10,027 nt of DNA from Elusimicrobiota bacterium (lineage in GTDB: Bacteria; CG03), in assembly GCA_021161625.1 (NCBI GenBank), contig JAGHAG010000020.1, positions 1 to 10,027 on the forward strand. The letters run 5' to 3'. The notes beneath the pieces were generated by a model, which saw only the letters and a list, made by a program, of their open reading frames with translations, was not told the DNA's origin and searched no databases. Both the position numbers and the translations under genes were made by a program. Each line of letters starts with the position of its first letter. The first letter of the stretch is position 1. Shown here one piece after another: positions 1-5,564 of the stretch.

Positions 1-367
1 CCTTAAAACCTATTCCTAATGTTTCCCATCCTCCAGAAGTAAAAAGAACATTTAAGGCAAGAGAATTTATGTGGAATCTGAAAAAATGGAAAACAAAAAC
101 ATCAACAAGTGTAAAAACGTGAAATAAAGCAAAAAAAACTGATAAAAAAAATTTCCAGAAAAAATAACCTTTTGTAAAAACTGAAATGATTAAAAAAATA
201 AGAAAAATGACAAAATAAATCAGTGCAAAATTTGATATATACGGAAAGACAGAAAGAAAAATACCTGATTTTATAAAAGGAAAATAAAAAAGCCCGAGAA
301 GATATGAAAAAAGCAAATTCAGAAAGAAAAAATTAAAAAAGCCAATAAAAAATCTTTTTTTGCCCAT
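1..367 (-). CDS. DUF3413/YejM-like membrane-anchored sulfatase-family protein, N-terminal part (cut by window edge)
   Basis: The frame is open from an ATG at 367 to the left edge (122 codons, no stop). The start is well fixed: an in-frame TAG lies immediately upstream of the ATG, and a Shine-Dalgarno-like AAAGGTGA precedes it by 5 nt. The translation starts MGKKRFFIGF and is almost entirely hydrophobic, with about three membrane segments (roughly residues 5-30, 40-65, 75-98). It then reads FRFHINSLALNVLFTSGGWE. The H-I-N plus glycine-rich pattern after the last helix is, from memory, characteristic of the DUF3413 N-terminal domain found on YejM/PbgA-type inner-membrane proteins that carry a C-terminal periplasmic sulfatase-like domain. 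That second domain would lie outside the window, so catalysis cannot be judged. It is the last visible gene on this strand, downstream of pit-DUF47 but separated by 131 bp with strong hairpins, so it is probably its own unit. An unrelated polytopic membrane protein is the alternative. Confidence 0.62.
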   Translation of the reverse strand, partial: MGKKRFFIGFFNFFFLNLLFSYLLGLFYFPFIKSGIFLSVFPYISNFALIYFVIFLIFLIISVFTKGYFFWKFFLSVFFALFHVFTLVDVFVFHFFRFHINSLALNVLFTSGGWETLGIGFK

Positions 368-404
368 CTAAATCACCTTTAATTTGACCTGCATTATTCA
401 TGCA

Positions 405-424
405 TCCCCGATAAATATCGGGGA
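405..424. repeat. Perfect short palindrome, class B (TCCCCGATA/TATCGGGGA)
   Basis: Two 9-base arms (405-413 and 416-424) are exact reverse complements around AA. The sequence resembles the palindrome at 9990-10006 (TCCCGTA/TACGGGA); both are followed by CA. The arms differ by compensated changes, suggesting a dispersed palindromic family in this genome. It lies directly beside the longer hairpin at 426-458. Confidence 0.7.
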
Positions 425-425
425 C

Positions 426-458
426 AGCCCAGCACTTTTTTCAGAAAAGTGCTGGGCT
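426..458 (-). terminator. Strong 14-bp hairpin, possible terminator after the pit-DUF47 unit
   Basis: AGCCCAGCACTTTT (426-439) pairs perfectly with AAAAGTGCTGGGCT (445-458) around the 5-base loop TTCAG. It lies 40 bp past the stop of the DUF47 gene, so it is well placed to end or protect that transcript. There is no proper T-run directly after the stem on either strand, so it is not a textbook intrinsic terminator. It may equally be a repeat-derived hairpin that stabilises mRNA 3' ends. Confidence 0.4.
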
Positions 459-498
459 GGGTTAAATTTTACAAAAAAAATACCCTGTTTTAAATGTA

Positions 499-1167
499 TT
501 ATTTTGCGAGCATATTTCTGAGATTATCGCTTACATTTTCAACTCTGTCTGCAATGCGGGCGAGCAGAAAAACGATATGTGTTAAATAGTAAAATTCCAT
601 AGGATTTATCTCTGCTGAAAAAAAATTCTTAAGAAGCTGTGCTTCAATTTTATCTGTTTTTTCCTCTTCAATATGGAAATCTTTTAAAACTTTCTTTATC
701 TTTTTTCTTTCAGACGGAGAAATAGAAACAATCAGCCTTTTTATATCTGCCAGCAGGTTTTCAAGTTTTTCAACCATTAAAACCACCATTTCTACATAAA
801 CTTTTAACTTTTCTTTAAAGTCATCTGCTATTTTTACTTTTTTAAATCCAAGCCATACAACAATATCTTCTGCCAGGTCAAGGATTGTGTCCTGCTCCTT
901 AAGACAATTCAGAAAAACATATCTATCCACTGGCATAAAAATACCTTTTGGAAGATGATTTCTGATATTGCCCTTTATCCAATCCGCTTCATTTTCAATT
1001 TTGACAACATCCTCCGCAGCTTTTTCAAAATCGTCAAATTTCTCGTCAAAATAACAAAGCATTGCTTCTCTTAATCTGTAAATACCTTCCAAAACCTTCT
1101 GACCATGCTCTTTCAATCCATCAAAAGGAGTTTTTTTTCTGAAAATTTTTGAAATAATTACCCTCAT
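499..1167 (-). CDS. DUF47 (PhoU-like) protein, accessory to Pit phosphate transporter
   Basis: A 222-residue, charged, helical protein (MRVIISKIFRKKTPFDGLKEH...) of the DUF47/PhoU-like family. Members are cytoplasmic helical bundles that accompany Pit-type transporters and are thought to modulate phosphate uptake; they carry no catalytic site. Family hallmarks visible are the N-terminal FDGLKEHGQKV helix, an acidic segment with ENEADWIK (around 60-67), and the C-terminal ARIADRVENVSDNLRNML helix, typical of the metal-binding PhoU fold. The start is set at 1167 rather than the longer open frame to 1236. This ATG overlaps the pit stop as ATGA (1164-1167), has a strong GGGAGGTG just upstream, and the extra 23 residues would be translated entirely from within pit. 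The unit is pit then DUF47, so the regulator is translationally coupled to the transporter. Confidence 0.9.
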   Translation of the reverse strand: MRVIISKIFRKKTPFDGLKEHGQKVLEGIYRLREAMLCYFDEKFDDFEKAAEDVVKIENEADWIKGNIRNHLPKGIFMPVDRYVFLNCLKEQDTILDLAEDIVVWLGFKKVKIADDFKEKLKVYVEMVVLMVEKLENLLADIKRLIVSISPSERKKIKKVLKDFHIEEEKTDKIEAQLLKNFFSAEINPMEFYYLTHIVFLLARIADRVENVSDNLRNMLAK

Positions 1168-2381
1168 ACCACCTCCCTGCAAAAGGCAAAAATCAATCCA
1201 GAAATTAAAGCCGAAATCGGCAAAGTCAAAATCCACGCAAAAACAATATTTCTAATGACTCTTAAATCCAGTGCTTCAATTCCTCTTGCAAAACCTATCC
1301 CCACCACTGCTCCAACCGCAGCATGGGTTGTTGAAACAGGCAATCCCATTTTGGATGCAATAATAACTGTTGTGGCTGCGGCAAAATCAACAGCAAACCC
1401 CCTTGTGTTTGTAAGTTCTGTTATGTTATTTCCAACGGTTTTTATAACCTTCCATCCCCATGTAAAAATCCCTATTGCAATTCCAATTCCACCAACTGCA
1501 AGAATGACCTGTGAAATTTCAGCACGTCTGGAAATTTCACCTGTTCTATAAATGGACAAAATCCCTGCAAACGGACCTATAGCATTTGCAACATCATTTG
1601 CCCCGTGTGCAAGGGCAACATAACAGGATGTTATAATCTGCATGGGTTTGAAAACATTTTCCGGTTCAAATATCCTCACTTTTTTGAGTATAAAAAAGCG
1701 AACAACAATCGTTGCAAAAGAAGAAATAGCAAGAGAAATTCCAATGCTTTTCCACAAACCAAATCCAAATTTTTTGCCAAAGGGGGTTTTAAAAAGAAAA
1801 GACAAAACCACAATAAAAAAAGTAAAAAATATAAAGAATGGGAAGTATTTTTTTGTCCGATGTATTTTTATTTTTTCTTCTGTTGAAATGAAAAACTTAT
1901 TGATAAAACGAAAAAGGAAAAATGCCACAAATCCACTCAAAAAAGGTGAAGTGAGCCATGATACAACAATCTCAAAAACCTTCCCCCATGAAACAATACT
2001 ATGTCCCCCGCAAACAAGTCCTGCACCAACAAGAGCCCCTACAATTGAATGTGTTGTTGAAACAGGAAGCCCTTTCCATGTTGAAATAAAAACCCAGATG
2101 GATGCACCTGAAATTGCAGAAAATAAAACAATGGCAAAAGTTTTAGCCACTTCAATTGACGCAGGATTTATAATACCTTTTTTGATAGTTTCGGTTACAT
2201 GAGAACCCACTAACCATGCCCCTAAAAATTCAAGGACAGAGGCAATAATAACTGCCTGCTTAAAAGTTATTGCTTTTGCCCCAACTGCTGATGCCATTGA
2301 ATTTGCAGAGTCGTTTGCCCCGATATTCCACGCCATATAAAAAGAGGCAATACCTGCCAGCAAAAGAAAACATATGCTCAT
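1164..2381 (-). CDS. pit: Low-affinity inorganic phosphate transporter, PiT family
   Basis: A 405-residue polytopic membrane protein that imports phosphate, usually as a neutral metal-phosphate complex coupled to H+ or Na+. The two inverted PiT signature repeats are present: GANDSANSMA at 21-30 and GANDVANAIGP at 260-270. Each is followed by a GLPVSTTH motif (104-111 and 346-353). A basic cytoplasmic loop around 165-180 separates the two halves, as expected for the family, and the length is normal. It is the first gene of a two-gene unit with DUF47 (ATGA overlap at 1164-1167). No good Shine-Dalgarno lies in front of the ATG. Instead a TATGCT box ends 5 nt upstream, with TTGCGT 17 bp further, consistent with leaderless initiation. 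It is transcribed divergently from ndk. No Pho box was recognised, so phosphate control is not shown. Confidence 0.96.
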   Translation of the reverse strand: MSICFLLLAGIASFYMAWNIGANDSANSMASAVGAKAITFKQAVIIASVLEFLGAWLVGSHVTETIKKGIINPASIEVAKTFAIVLFSAISGASIWVFISTWKGLPVSTTHSIVGALVGAGLVCGGHSIVSWGKVFEIVVSWLTSPFLSGFVAFFLFRFINKFFISTEEKIKIHRTKKYFPFFIFFTFFIVVLSFLFKTPFGKKFGFGLWKSIGISLAISSFATIVVRFFILKKVRIFEPENVFKPMQIITSCYVALAHGANDVANAIGPFAGILSIYRTGEISRRAEISQVILAVGGIGIAIGIFTWGWKVIKTVGNNITELTNTRGFAVDFAAATTVIIASKMGLPVSTTHAAVGAVVGIGFARGIEALDLRVIRNIVFAWILTLPISALISGLIFAFCREVV

Positions 2382-2386
2382 TTTTT

Positions 2387-2415
2387 AGCATAACCTTTTT
2401 TAAAAAAATACGCAA
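2387..2415 (-). promoter_or_regulatory. Predicted promoter of pit-DUF47, leaderless layout
   Basis: On the minus strand, TTGCGT (2415-2410), a 17-bp spacer and TATGCT (2392-2387) are followed by 5 A residues and the pit ATG at 2381. Initiation 6-7 nt after the -10 box would fall on the start codon. The -35 box matches consensus at 3 of 6 positions and the -10 box at 4 of 6. Support comes mainly from the identical spacing at ndk and pilZ. Confidence 0.45.
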
Positions 2416-2427
2416 TATGTAAAATAG

Positions 2428-2456
2428 TTGTTTTTTGATTTGAGGTTTGGTAAAAT
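2428..2456 (+). promoter_or_regulatory. Predicted promoter of ndk, leaderless layout
   Basis: TTGTTT (2428-2433), a 17-bp spacer and TAAAAT (2451-2456, 5 of 6 to consensus) are followed by 5 nt and the ndk ATG at 2462. A GAGG at 2442-2445 is 16 nt from the ATG, too far for a normal Shine-Dalgarno, and lies inside the promoter spacer. Transcription would start at or next to the start codon. The divergent pit promoter lies back to back within the same 80 bp. Confidence 0.5.
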
Positions 2457-2461
2457 AAAGT

Positions 2462-2962
2462 ATGCTTGAACAGACACTTGTTTTAATAAAGCCCGATGGT
2501 TTAAAAAAGTCCTTAACTGGAAATATCCTTACCCGCCTTTCAGAGACAAAACTTGAAATTGCAGGTTCAAAAATTGTACGGGTTTCAAGAGAACTTGCTG
2601 AGAAACATTACAGACACATGAAAGACAAACCATTTTTTGAGGAATTAATAAAATACATTATGGGAGAACTTCACGACAGAAAAAAAGTTATGGCTCTTGT
2701 TTATCACGGTGAAAATGCCATTTCTCTTGTGAGGAAGGTTGCTGGTGCAACAAATCCTGAACTTGCAGAACCCACTTCAATCCGTGGTGCCTATGGCAGA
2801 ATAACAACAACAGGAGTTTTTGAAAATATCATCCACGCATCTTCAAGCAAAGAGGAAGCAGAAAGAGAGATAAAACTCTGGTTTAAGCCATCAGAACTTG
2901 TTTACAGAATTTACCCTGTCAAAACTGTAAAAAAACAAATAGAAGAACTGGATTGGGCTTAA
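2462..2962 (+). CDS. ndk: Nucleoside diphosphate kinase, long-loop form
   Basis: Transfers the gamma-phosphate from ATP to NDPs through a phospho-histidine, balancing NTP/dNTP pools in the cytoplasm. The N-terminus TLVLIKPDG (residues 5-13) contains the conserved lysine K10. GENAISLVRKVAGATNP (83-99) is the canonical helix and turn. IRGAYG (107-112) corresponds to the usual IRGDFG. The catalytic histidine is H125 in NIIHASS (122-128), followed by the expected EEAEREIKLWF. At 166 residues it is longer than typical bacterial Ndk (about 140-150). The extra length is an insertion around ELHDRK (69-74), a few residues around TTTGVFE (115-121), and an extended C-terminus. It is the only plus-strand protein gene in the window. 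It has no usable Shine-Dalgarno, and its start is fixed by homology. The gene converges on tRNA-Leu with 28 bp between them and no clear terminator. Confidence 0.95.
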   Translation: MLEQTLVLIKPDGLKKSLTGNILTRLSETKLEIAGSKIVRVSRELAEKHYRHMKDKPFFEELIKYIMGELHDRKKVMALVYHGENAISLVRKVAGATNPELAEPTSIRGAYGRITTTGVFENIIHASSSKEEAEREIKLWFKPSELVYRIYPVKTVKKQIEELDWA

Positions 2963-2990
2963 TCTGGTTCCTTTCTGGGAAATTTTCTGT

Positions 2991-3074
2991 TGGGGGAGGA
3001 GGGATTCGAACCCTCAATCCCTTTCGGGCAGCGGATTTTAAGTCCGCTTCGTATACCAGTTCCGACACTCCCCC
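2991..3074 (-). tRNA. tRNA-Leu (anticodon UAA)
   Basis: An 84-nt class II tRNA on the minus strand. The acceptor stem GGGGGAG (3074-3068) pairs with CTCCCCC (2998-2992), with discriminator A at 2991. The anticodon stem GCGGA/TCCGC encloses the loop CTTAAAA, giving anticodon TAA (3038-3040), which reads UUA and UUG. The long variable arm GCCCGAAAGGGA and the T-arm GAGGGTTCGAATCCCTC are both clear. The next bases are ACA, so the CCA end is not encoded and must be added enzymatically. It lies 93 bp after the slipin gene in the same direction; no convincing promoter of its own was seen, so it could be processed from the long operon transcript. Confidence 0.96.
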
Positions 3075-3079
3075 GAATA

Positions 3080-3102
3080 GCAGAGCAAGATCTGCAACTA
3101 CA
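3080..3102 (-). repeat. GTAG-headed REP-like hairpin, copy 1
   Basis: Read on the minus strand this is TGTAGTT followed by GCAGA, a 6-nt loop and TCTGC. It is the first of three consecutive units built as GTAG + two bases + palindrome, lying 5 bp upstream of the tRNA-Leu 5' end. Confidence 0.6.
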
Positions 3103-3112
3103 TTATTTCTTG

Positions 3113-3136
3113 GCAGACCAAGGGTCTGCAACTACA
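3113..3136 (-). repeat. GTAG-headed REP-like hairpin, copy 2
   Basis: On the minus strand this is TGTAGTT followed by GCAGACC, a 3-nt loop and GGTCTGC, a perfect 7-bp stem. It shares its 5' head with copy 1, from which it is separated by 10 bp. Confidence 0.65.
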
Positions 3137-3141
3137 ATTTT

Positions 3142-3166
3142 GTCGCATGGTAATGCGACCGCTACA
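3142..3166 (-). repeat. GTAG-headed REP-like hairpin, copy 3
   Basis: On the minus strand this is TGTAGCG followed by GTCGCAT, a 4-nt loop and ATGCGAC, a perfect 7-bp stem. The head TGTAGCGGTCG recurs at the right edge (9889-9910). It begins 1 bp past the slipin stop codon, so it may also serve as a 3'-end stabiliser for the operon mRNA. Confidence 0.65.
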
Positions 3167-3167
3167 T

Positions 3168-3899
3168 TTATTTTTCTTTTATGAATGATTTTAACAAATC
3201 TATTGGCACAGGAAAAACTGTAACTGAATTATTCTCTGTTGAGATTTCTGCAAGTGTCTGAAGATACCTCAACTGAATTGTTGCAGGAACCTCACTCATA
3301 ATTCTTGCTGCCTGCGTGAGTTTCTCTGCTGCCTGATATTCACCATCAGCATGAATAATTTTTGCTCTTCTATCTCTTTCTGCTTCTGCCTGCCTTGCAA
3401 TTGCCCTCTGCATTTCTGCAGGTATCTGAACATCTTTTATCTCCACTCTTGAAACCTTAACCCCCCATGGGTCTGTTGCCTGGTCAATAATCCTCTGCAA
3501 TTCTGAATTTATTTTTTCTCTCTGAGATAAAACCTCATCCAGTTCAAACTGTCCAACAACGCTTCTCAAAGTTGTCTGTGAAATCTGTGATGTTCCTAAA
3601 ATGTAATCCTCTATTTCAATGACTGATTTTTCAGGGTCCATAACCCTGAAATAACAAACAGCATTCACCTTAATCGGAACATTGTCCCTTGTGATAACTT
3701 CCTGAATTGGAACATCAAGGGTTATAATTCTTAAATCAACCTTTACCATTTTCTCCACAATTGGGATGATGAAAAAAAGTCCAGGGCCTCTTGGACCAAC
3801 ACATCTTCCAAGACGGAAAATCACCCCCCTTTCATACTCCTTAACAATGCGAACCGCGTTTACAAGAATGATAAAAACAATAATCAACAAAAGTGTCAT
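3168..3899 (-). CDS. Slipin / stomatin-like SPFH (band 7) membrane protein
   Basis: A 243-residue SPFH-domain protein of the bacterial/archaeal slipin group. These proteins anchor by one N-terminal hydrophobic segment (residues 2-16 here) and form ring-like oligomers that organise membrane microdomains. Family-typical stretches are VKEYERGVIFRLGR (19-32), GPRGPGLFFIIPIVEK (35-50), LDVPIQEVITRDNVPIKVNAV (61-81), LRSVVGQFELDEVLSQRE (111-128), WGVKVSRVEIKDVQIPAEMQRAIARQAEAERDRRA (145-179) and the C-terminal helix ending near TVFPVPIDLL. The start is supported by an excellent AGGAGGTG Shine-Dalgarno (3910-3903) that overlaps the upstream stop codon. It is the last gene of the nine-gene run. The usual NfeD-type partner is absent from the window; its neighbour is a TPR/coiled-coil/HEAT membrane protein instead. 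Length is slightly below the usual ~250-260, with no sign of truncation. Confidence 0.93.
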   Translation of the reverse strand: MTLLLIIVFIILVNAVRIVKEYERGVIFRLGRCVGPRGPGLFFIIPIVEKMVKVDLRIITLDVPIQEVITRDNVPIKVNAVCYFRVMDPEKSVIEIEDYILGTSQISQTTLRSVVGQFELDEVLSQREKINSELQRIIDQATDPWGVKVSRVEIKDVQIPAEMQRAIARQAEAERDRRAKIIHADGEYQAAEKLTQAARIMSEVPATIQLRYLQTLAEISTENNSVTVFPVPIDLLKSFIKEK

Positions 3900-3909
3900 A
3901 AAACACCTC

Positions 3910-5277
3910 CTATTTCAGTTTCCTCTGCACTTTTACCCGAAGAGTTGCAGGAAATTTTGCCTTTAAAATTTCCTCTGCTTTTTTACAAGCCCTCAGTGCT
4001 GAATCTCTTACAAACGCATCAAGGTCTTCAATCAAAATTTCAAGGAAACTCATAACCGAAAGATCGGCAATTTCTCCGCATGCCCAAGCAGCAGATGCCC
4101 TCATCCACCTGTCGTCAGAGTCCACCATTTCTTTGAGTTTCCTCTCTGCTGTAACCGAATCATATTTAAACATGTGCACACAGGCAGTTGCCTTTACACG
4201 ATTGTTGCTATCATCCAGAAAAGGGGCAATAAGCCGCGCTGCAAGAGAGGGTTCATTTATGGTTTTTGCAATTGCCTCAATGCTTTTTGCTCTTGCCCTG
4301 TTTTGAGAAGAAATATCTGTTATGATTTTTCTTGGTTTTTCTTCATCAAATTCCACTCTTTCAAGCTCCTCTGTCCCCTTGCCTGCAGATTTTTCTATAA
4401 CACCAATAAGACCGTCTATTTGTTGAGCAAGTTTTTCTTCAACCGGACTTTTTGCTTCGGCAAGTTTTCTCATAAGTTCCTCGTTCTGTTCCTTTAATGC
4501 TTTTAATTGTTCTGAAACATTGCCTCTTCTGGAAACTTCGTTCATAAGTTCCGCTATTTTATCCCCGCTTTCCGCAATTTCTCTTCTCATTCTGTATGTG
4601 AGGCTTGAAATGATTTTTGAAGAAATCAAATAATTTGCAATAATCACAACTAAAACCGCTATTGAAAAAGTTATAAGCCAGTTGGTTGCTATCATCTTCA
4701 TCTGTTTTCTCAAAAGAGCAACCTCCTCTTTTCTGGCTTCAACTTCTTTTTTATACTTTTCCATCTCTTCTCTTAACTTCTTTTCCCTTTCCTCTCTCTG
4801 CCTTCTTTCTGCTTCAAGTTTTTTTGCATATTCTTGCTGCATTTTTTTTCTCTGTTCCTCTTCCTCTTTTCTACGGCGCGCTTCGTATTCCCTTCTCTTC
4901 TTTTCCTCTATATAACTTTCTCTCTGTTTTTCAATTTCTTTTTTCAGTTCCTCTTTCATATTGAGTGCCTCTACAAAATCAGGTGAATACTTTATTGCTT
5001 CGTCAACAAATCCAAGTGCCTCTTCAAGCTGTCCTTTCTTTCTCAAATCCTGTGCATAATTTATAAGAGACCTGCTCAAGAGAGAAAGCGCTCTTAAATT
5101 CCCTGGATCCAGTTTTATAACCTTTTTCAAATCAGAGATGCTCCCTTCCCAGTCCTTGTTAAGATACTTCTCAGCAGCAGAATTAAAAAACTTTTCTATT
5201 TCAGGGGATTGTGCATAAACAAATGAAAAATGAAAAATGAAAAATGAAAAATAAATTAAAACTTTCTTAATCCTCAT
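3910..5277 (-). CDS. Signal peptide-TPR-coiled coil-TM-HEAT repeat membrane protein, function unknown
   Basis: A 455-residue multidomain protein not assignable to a named family. In order it has: a signal peptide (1-22; basic MRIKK, hydrophobic Phe-rich core, likely cut after VYA); two TPR-like helices pairs (about 28-105, with W43 and LDPGN at 56-60); a very highly charged Lys/Glu/Arg coiled coil (105-195); one transmembrane segment (199-219, starting NWLITFSIAV); a second coiled coil (225-290); and HEAT-like repeats (about 325-440), with DSNNRVKATA and DLDAFVRDSALRA as recognisable helix pairs. If the signal peptide is cleaved, TPR and first coiled coil are extracytoplasmic and the HEAT part is cytoplasmic. 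The start at 5277 is chosen over ATG 5292 because it gives a clean signal peptide and an ATGA overlap with the upstream alkyltransferase stop. The downstream slipin gene lies 10 nt away, suggesting a shared membrane role; this is inference. Confidence 0.85.
   Translation of the reverse strand: MRIKKVLIYFSFFIFHFSFVYAQSPEIEKFFNSAAEKYLNKDWEGSISDLKKVIKLDPGNLRALSLLSRSLINYAQDLRKKGQLEEALGFVDEAIKYSPDFVEALNMKEELKKEIEKQRESYIEEKKRREYEARRRKEEEEQRKKMQQEYAKKLEAERRQREEREKKLREEMEKYKKEVEARKEEVALLRKQMKMIATNWLITFSIAVLVVIIANYLISSKIISSLTYRMRREIAESGDKIAELMNEVSRRGNVSEQLKALKEQNEELMRKLAEAKSPVEEKLAQQIDGLIGVIEKSAGKGTEELERVEFDEEKPRKIITDISSQNRARAKSIEAIAKTINEPSLAARLIAPFLDDSNNRVKATACVHMFKYDSVTAERKLKEMVDSDDRWMRASAAWACGEIADLSVMSFLEILIEDLDAFVRDSALRACKKAEEILKAKFPATLRVKVQRKLK
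5219..5253. repeat. Heptanucleotide microsatellite (AAAAATG) within signal-peptide codons
   Basis: On the plus strand the unit AAAAATG is repeated with a 7-base period for about four copies plus partial ends. Inside the TPR/HEAT gene it encodes the FFIFHFSF core of the signal peptide. Since 7 is not a multiple of 3, gain or loss of one unit would shift the reading frame. A similar period-7 pattern (AAAATGC, AAAATGA) occurs in non-coding DNA at 10008-10021. Confidence 0.7.
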
Positions 5278-5564
5278 TTTTTTACCATCCATTTTCCCTT
5301 TTTCTTTACAATTTTCAACCCTTCTGATTTTAGCAATTTTATCTTTTTTTTAATACCTCCTGAATATCCACCTATGCTGCCATCGCTTTTTATAACTCTG
5401 TGGCAGGGAATTATAAGAGGTTTTTTGTTTTTCTTTAACGCCATTCCCACAACTCGCCATCCGTCTTTTATTTTTGCTTTTATTGCAACTTCCTTGTAAG
5501 TAAGAACACTCCCCTCTGGTATTTCAGAAACAACCCTGTAAATTTTCTGAAAACAATTCCTCAA
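5274..5564 (-). CDS. Minimal methylated-DNA-protein cysteine methyltransferase (AGT C-terminal domain only)
   Basis: A 96-residue protein consisting only of the DNA-binding/active-site domain of O6-alkylguanine-DNA alkyltransferases, which repair O6-alkylguanine by irreversible transfer of the alkyl group to a cysteine. The active-site motif IIPCHRVI (51-58) is intact with C54. The wing-helix features are present: IPEGSVLTYKEVA (15-27), the WRVVGMAL helix (36-43) carrying the arginine finger R37, and GSIGGYSGG (62-70). The N-terminal RNase H-like domain of Ada/Ogt is missing. Domain-only proteins often belong to the alkyltransferase-like (ATL) group, but many of those have lost the cysteine; here it is retained. 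The start is TTG at 5564, overlapping the upstream TGA as TTGA, with AGGG about 10 nt upstream. Its TGA overlaps the next start as ATGA. Confidence 0.88.
   Translation of the reverse strand: MRNCFQKIYRVVSEIPEGSVLTYKEVAIKAKIKDGWRVVGMALKKNKKPLIIPCHRVIKSDGSIGGYSGGIKKKIKLLKSEGLKIVKKKGKWMVKK

Noticed and set aside
1168..1236. Longer N-terminus for the DUF47 protein (start at 1236)
   Set aside because: Those 23 codons lie wholly within the end of pit; the ATG at 1167 has a strong Shine-Dalgarno and an ATGA overlap and matches the usual family N-terminus.
1642..2202. 186-codon plus-strand open frame opposite pit
   Set aside because: It is antisense to a clear PiT gene, with no recognisable domain; the openness follows from the codon pattern of the hydrophobic protein on the other strand.
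2442..2445. GAGG as Shine-Dalgarno of ndk
   Set aside because: It is 16 nt from the ATG, beyond the functional range, and falls in the spacer of the better-supported promoter.
2919..3184. Open frames over the tRNA-Leu region on both strands
   Set aside because: They read through the tRNA and the hairpin repeats; peptides of this kind are the well-known artefact of translating a tRNA gene.
4682..4964. Plus-strand Ser/Phe/Leu-rich frames opposite the TPR/HEAT gene
   Set aside because: They are the complement of the Lys/Glu/Arg-rich coiled coil (AAG/GAG codons become CTT/CTC) and have no independent support.
5278..5292. Start of the TPR/HEAT protein at ATG 5292
   Set aside because: It adds MDGKK before the signal peptide and increases overlap with the alkyltransferase gene; ATG 5277 gives a clean signal peptide and a typical ATGA overlap. 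It cannot be fully excluded.
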